NCBI GenBank assembly: GCA_009760855.2
Contig: WPIO01000014.1
Location: forward strand, 585,001-617,500
DNA: 32,500 nt
DNA from: Cristatella mucedo
Lineage: Eukaryota > Bryozoa > Phylactolaemata > Cristatellidae
Reading direction: 5' to 3'
Below, piece by piece: positions 31,699 through 32,500 of this stretch. The stretch's first letter is position 1. Each line of letters begins with the position of its first letter. The notes beneath the pieces are model-generated. The model was not told the DNA's origin. It worked only from the letters and a program-made list of their open reading frames with translations, and searched no databases. Made by a program: the position numbers and the translations under genes.

Positions 31699-31830
31699 TT
31701 GCTCGCAGTCGACGCGAGGCAACGGGATTTAACTAGGACATCGAGTACACTGTCCTGCTCTTTGCACTGAGCCTTTTTTTGTAGCGTATCGACATAATGG
31801 GGAAGGATTTTGAGGCGACTGACTGCTGGG
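31699..31830 (-). CDS. Tentative upstream exon of the minus-strand gene
   Basis: Between a good acceptor (GGGATAATCTCTCAG) and a donor (AGCAA/GTGCTC), one frame reads AVSRLKILPHYVDTLQKKAQ and on to SRCLASTASK. This is far less biased than the surrounding GC-rich frames. Phase 2 at its donor matches phase 2 at the acceptor before 31601, giving a 97-bp intron, similar in size to the ZNF830 introns. No family recognised. Confidence 0.25.
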
Positions 31831-32274
31831 CTGAGAGATTATCCCCTGGCTCTGATGAGGCGCGCATCCGGTAACTGTCCGTGCGCCATGGGGGTGTGGC
31901 GAGGCGAGGCGAGGGCTGGCATGCGTGCACAGTTTAGTTAACTGCCGAACGCGAAGTCAAGTACCGAGACTGTTTAAAGAGGCGAAGCTTAAGCGGCCGC
32001 ACCGAGTGTCGAGAGAGCGCCAGTTTCGGCGGAAGTGGAGCGTCTGCGAAAAGGCGACCGAGAGCCAGAGCCAGATTCAGCAAAAGAGTCTGCTGGGCCG
32101 CACAGCGAGTCGGACAGCTAGCCAGCGACCAGCCAAGTTTCAACCTTCAAGAAATAGAGAGCGCGGCAGGCACTCGCACTGCCTATCAACGACAGCTGGT
32201 GTTCCGAAGTCGGGTACTCGGCGAGAAGCCTCGAGAAGCCGCGAGAAGCCTCGAGACGGCGAACGTCGGACAGG

Positions 32275-32282
32275 TTTATATA
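32275..32282 (-). promoter_or_regulatory. TATATAAA box, minus-strand orientation
   Basis: The minus strand reads GTATATAAACC, a consensus TATA box, with CCAATCG about 10 bases upstream. A start near 32250 would make a 5' leader running towards the exon at 31830. Read on the plus strand (TTTATATA) it is weaker. Confidence 0.4.
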
Positions 32283-32388
32283 CGCACCCGCGATTGGTTT
32301 GTTCTGCTTCTAGTCAGAGGACGATAGGAGAAACTTTCTTTTTGTCGCACAGTTAGAGGGCCCTCGTGAGAGCAGCGTTCGGGGCGCC

Positions 32389-32499
32389 ATGGATTTCCGC
32401 GAGAGCCACTGGTCGTCTGAATCGATGCCGCTAGCCGTGACCTTTAGTGTGACCTTTGTCGCGACCTTTGGTATTCGAGCCCTTTGCCTACGCATATAA
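32389..32499 (+). CDS. Small open frame at the window edge, start in ideal context
   Basis: GGGGCGCCATGG is a near-ideal Kozak context. The frame runs 36 codons (MDFRESHWSSESMPL...) to a TAA at 32497-32499, and contains three tandem VTF-type units from a 12-bp repeat. It may be a first coding exon spliced at an internal GT, a real small protein, or chance. No family recognised. Confidence 0.2.
   Translation: MDFRESHWSSESMPLAVTFSVTFVATFGIRALCLRI
32437..32472 (+). repeat. Three tandem 12-bp repeats
   Basis: GTGACCTTTAGT, GTGACCTTTGTC and GCGACCTTTGGT follow each other without a gap. The core TGACCTTT also resembles a nuclear-receptor half-site. Confidence 0.8.
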
Positions 32500-32500
32500 C

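Noticed and set aside
30466-31722. 418-codon minus-strand frame in another phase, with VDCEQVLRGEY and LEHAGTRFALVAPDG near its start
   Set aside because: No ATG (it opens with TTG). After the first 60 or so codons it turns into Arg/Ser/Thr runs. The first part could still be an exon, but I could not find phase-consistent splicing to the main frame.
31925-32356. 143-codon plus-strand frame
   Set aside because: Arg/Ser-rich with no domain. It overlaps the more plausible minus-strand leader and TATA box.

Overview
This is animal nuclear DNA. It has spliced genes with short GT-AG introns, tRNA-derived SINEs, decayed L2-like LINEs, a hAT-type MITE, microsatellites and a degenerate satellite. No bacterial, plasmid or phage features are seen. 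The species cannot be named. The mix of L2-clade LINEs, SINEs that carry an L2-type tail, a SPIN-like hAT element and introns of about 94-127 bp suits an invertebrate (flatworm, mollusc, annelid or arthropod), which is inference only.

Left part (1-12.5 kb) is nearly all transposon. Two related LINE families recur. LINE-A ends in an L2-type 3' hairpin followed by (TTA)n. LINE-B ends in TGGAGTTACAGAC followed by an (ATTAC)n-like tail. At 2334-6195 one locus holds three generations of insertion: a SPIN-like hAT MITE, cut first by a SINE and then by a 3.4-kb LINE-B, each with its own target-site duplication. SINE-1 (four copies) shares the LINE-A tail. SINE-2 (two copies) has its own internal hairpins.

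Middle (12.8-20.1 kb, minus strand) holds the one gene I can name: an orthologue of ZNF830/CCDC16, a nuclear protein linked to pre-mRNA splicing and genome stability. Exon 1 (20136-20023) carries the conserved N-terminal motif. After an intron of about 6.3 kb filled with LINE debris come exons at 13.6-13.3, 13.2-13.0 and 12.9-12.8 kb, the last with LPEGFFDDPKQDAK. Exons 3, 4 and 5 join with consistent phases and good splice sites. The exon expected to hold the zinc finger is found in place but seems to lack three of the four zinc ligands. The C-terminal exons were not found. A possible divergent TATA promoter lies at 20.58 kb.

Right part: 20.6-27.4 kb has few genes, with a second SINE-2, a 13-bp stem-loop next to AATAAA, a degenerate tandem array with a period of about 180 bp (22.46-23.72 kb), a SINE-1 and a LINE-A tail. 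From 27.4 kb the sequence becomes GC- and CpG-rich: a GAAACN array, a long CT tract, a GCN-repeat stretch, and a minus-strand low-complexity coding frame of about 690-740 codons (29360-31.6 kb) with a plausible polyA signal and an upstream TATATAAA. I do not recognise that protein.

I see no convincing new multi-gene system. The observations most worth checking are the nested MITE/SINE/LINE locus, the old 180-bp array, the ZNF830 gene with a damaged zinc finger, and the SINE/LINE tail relationships.
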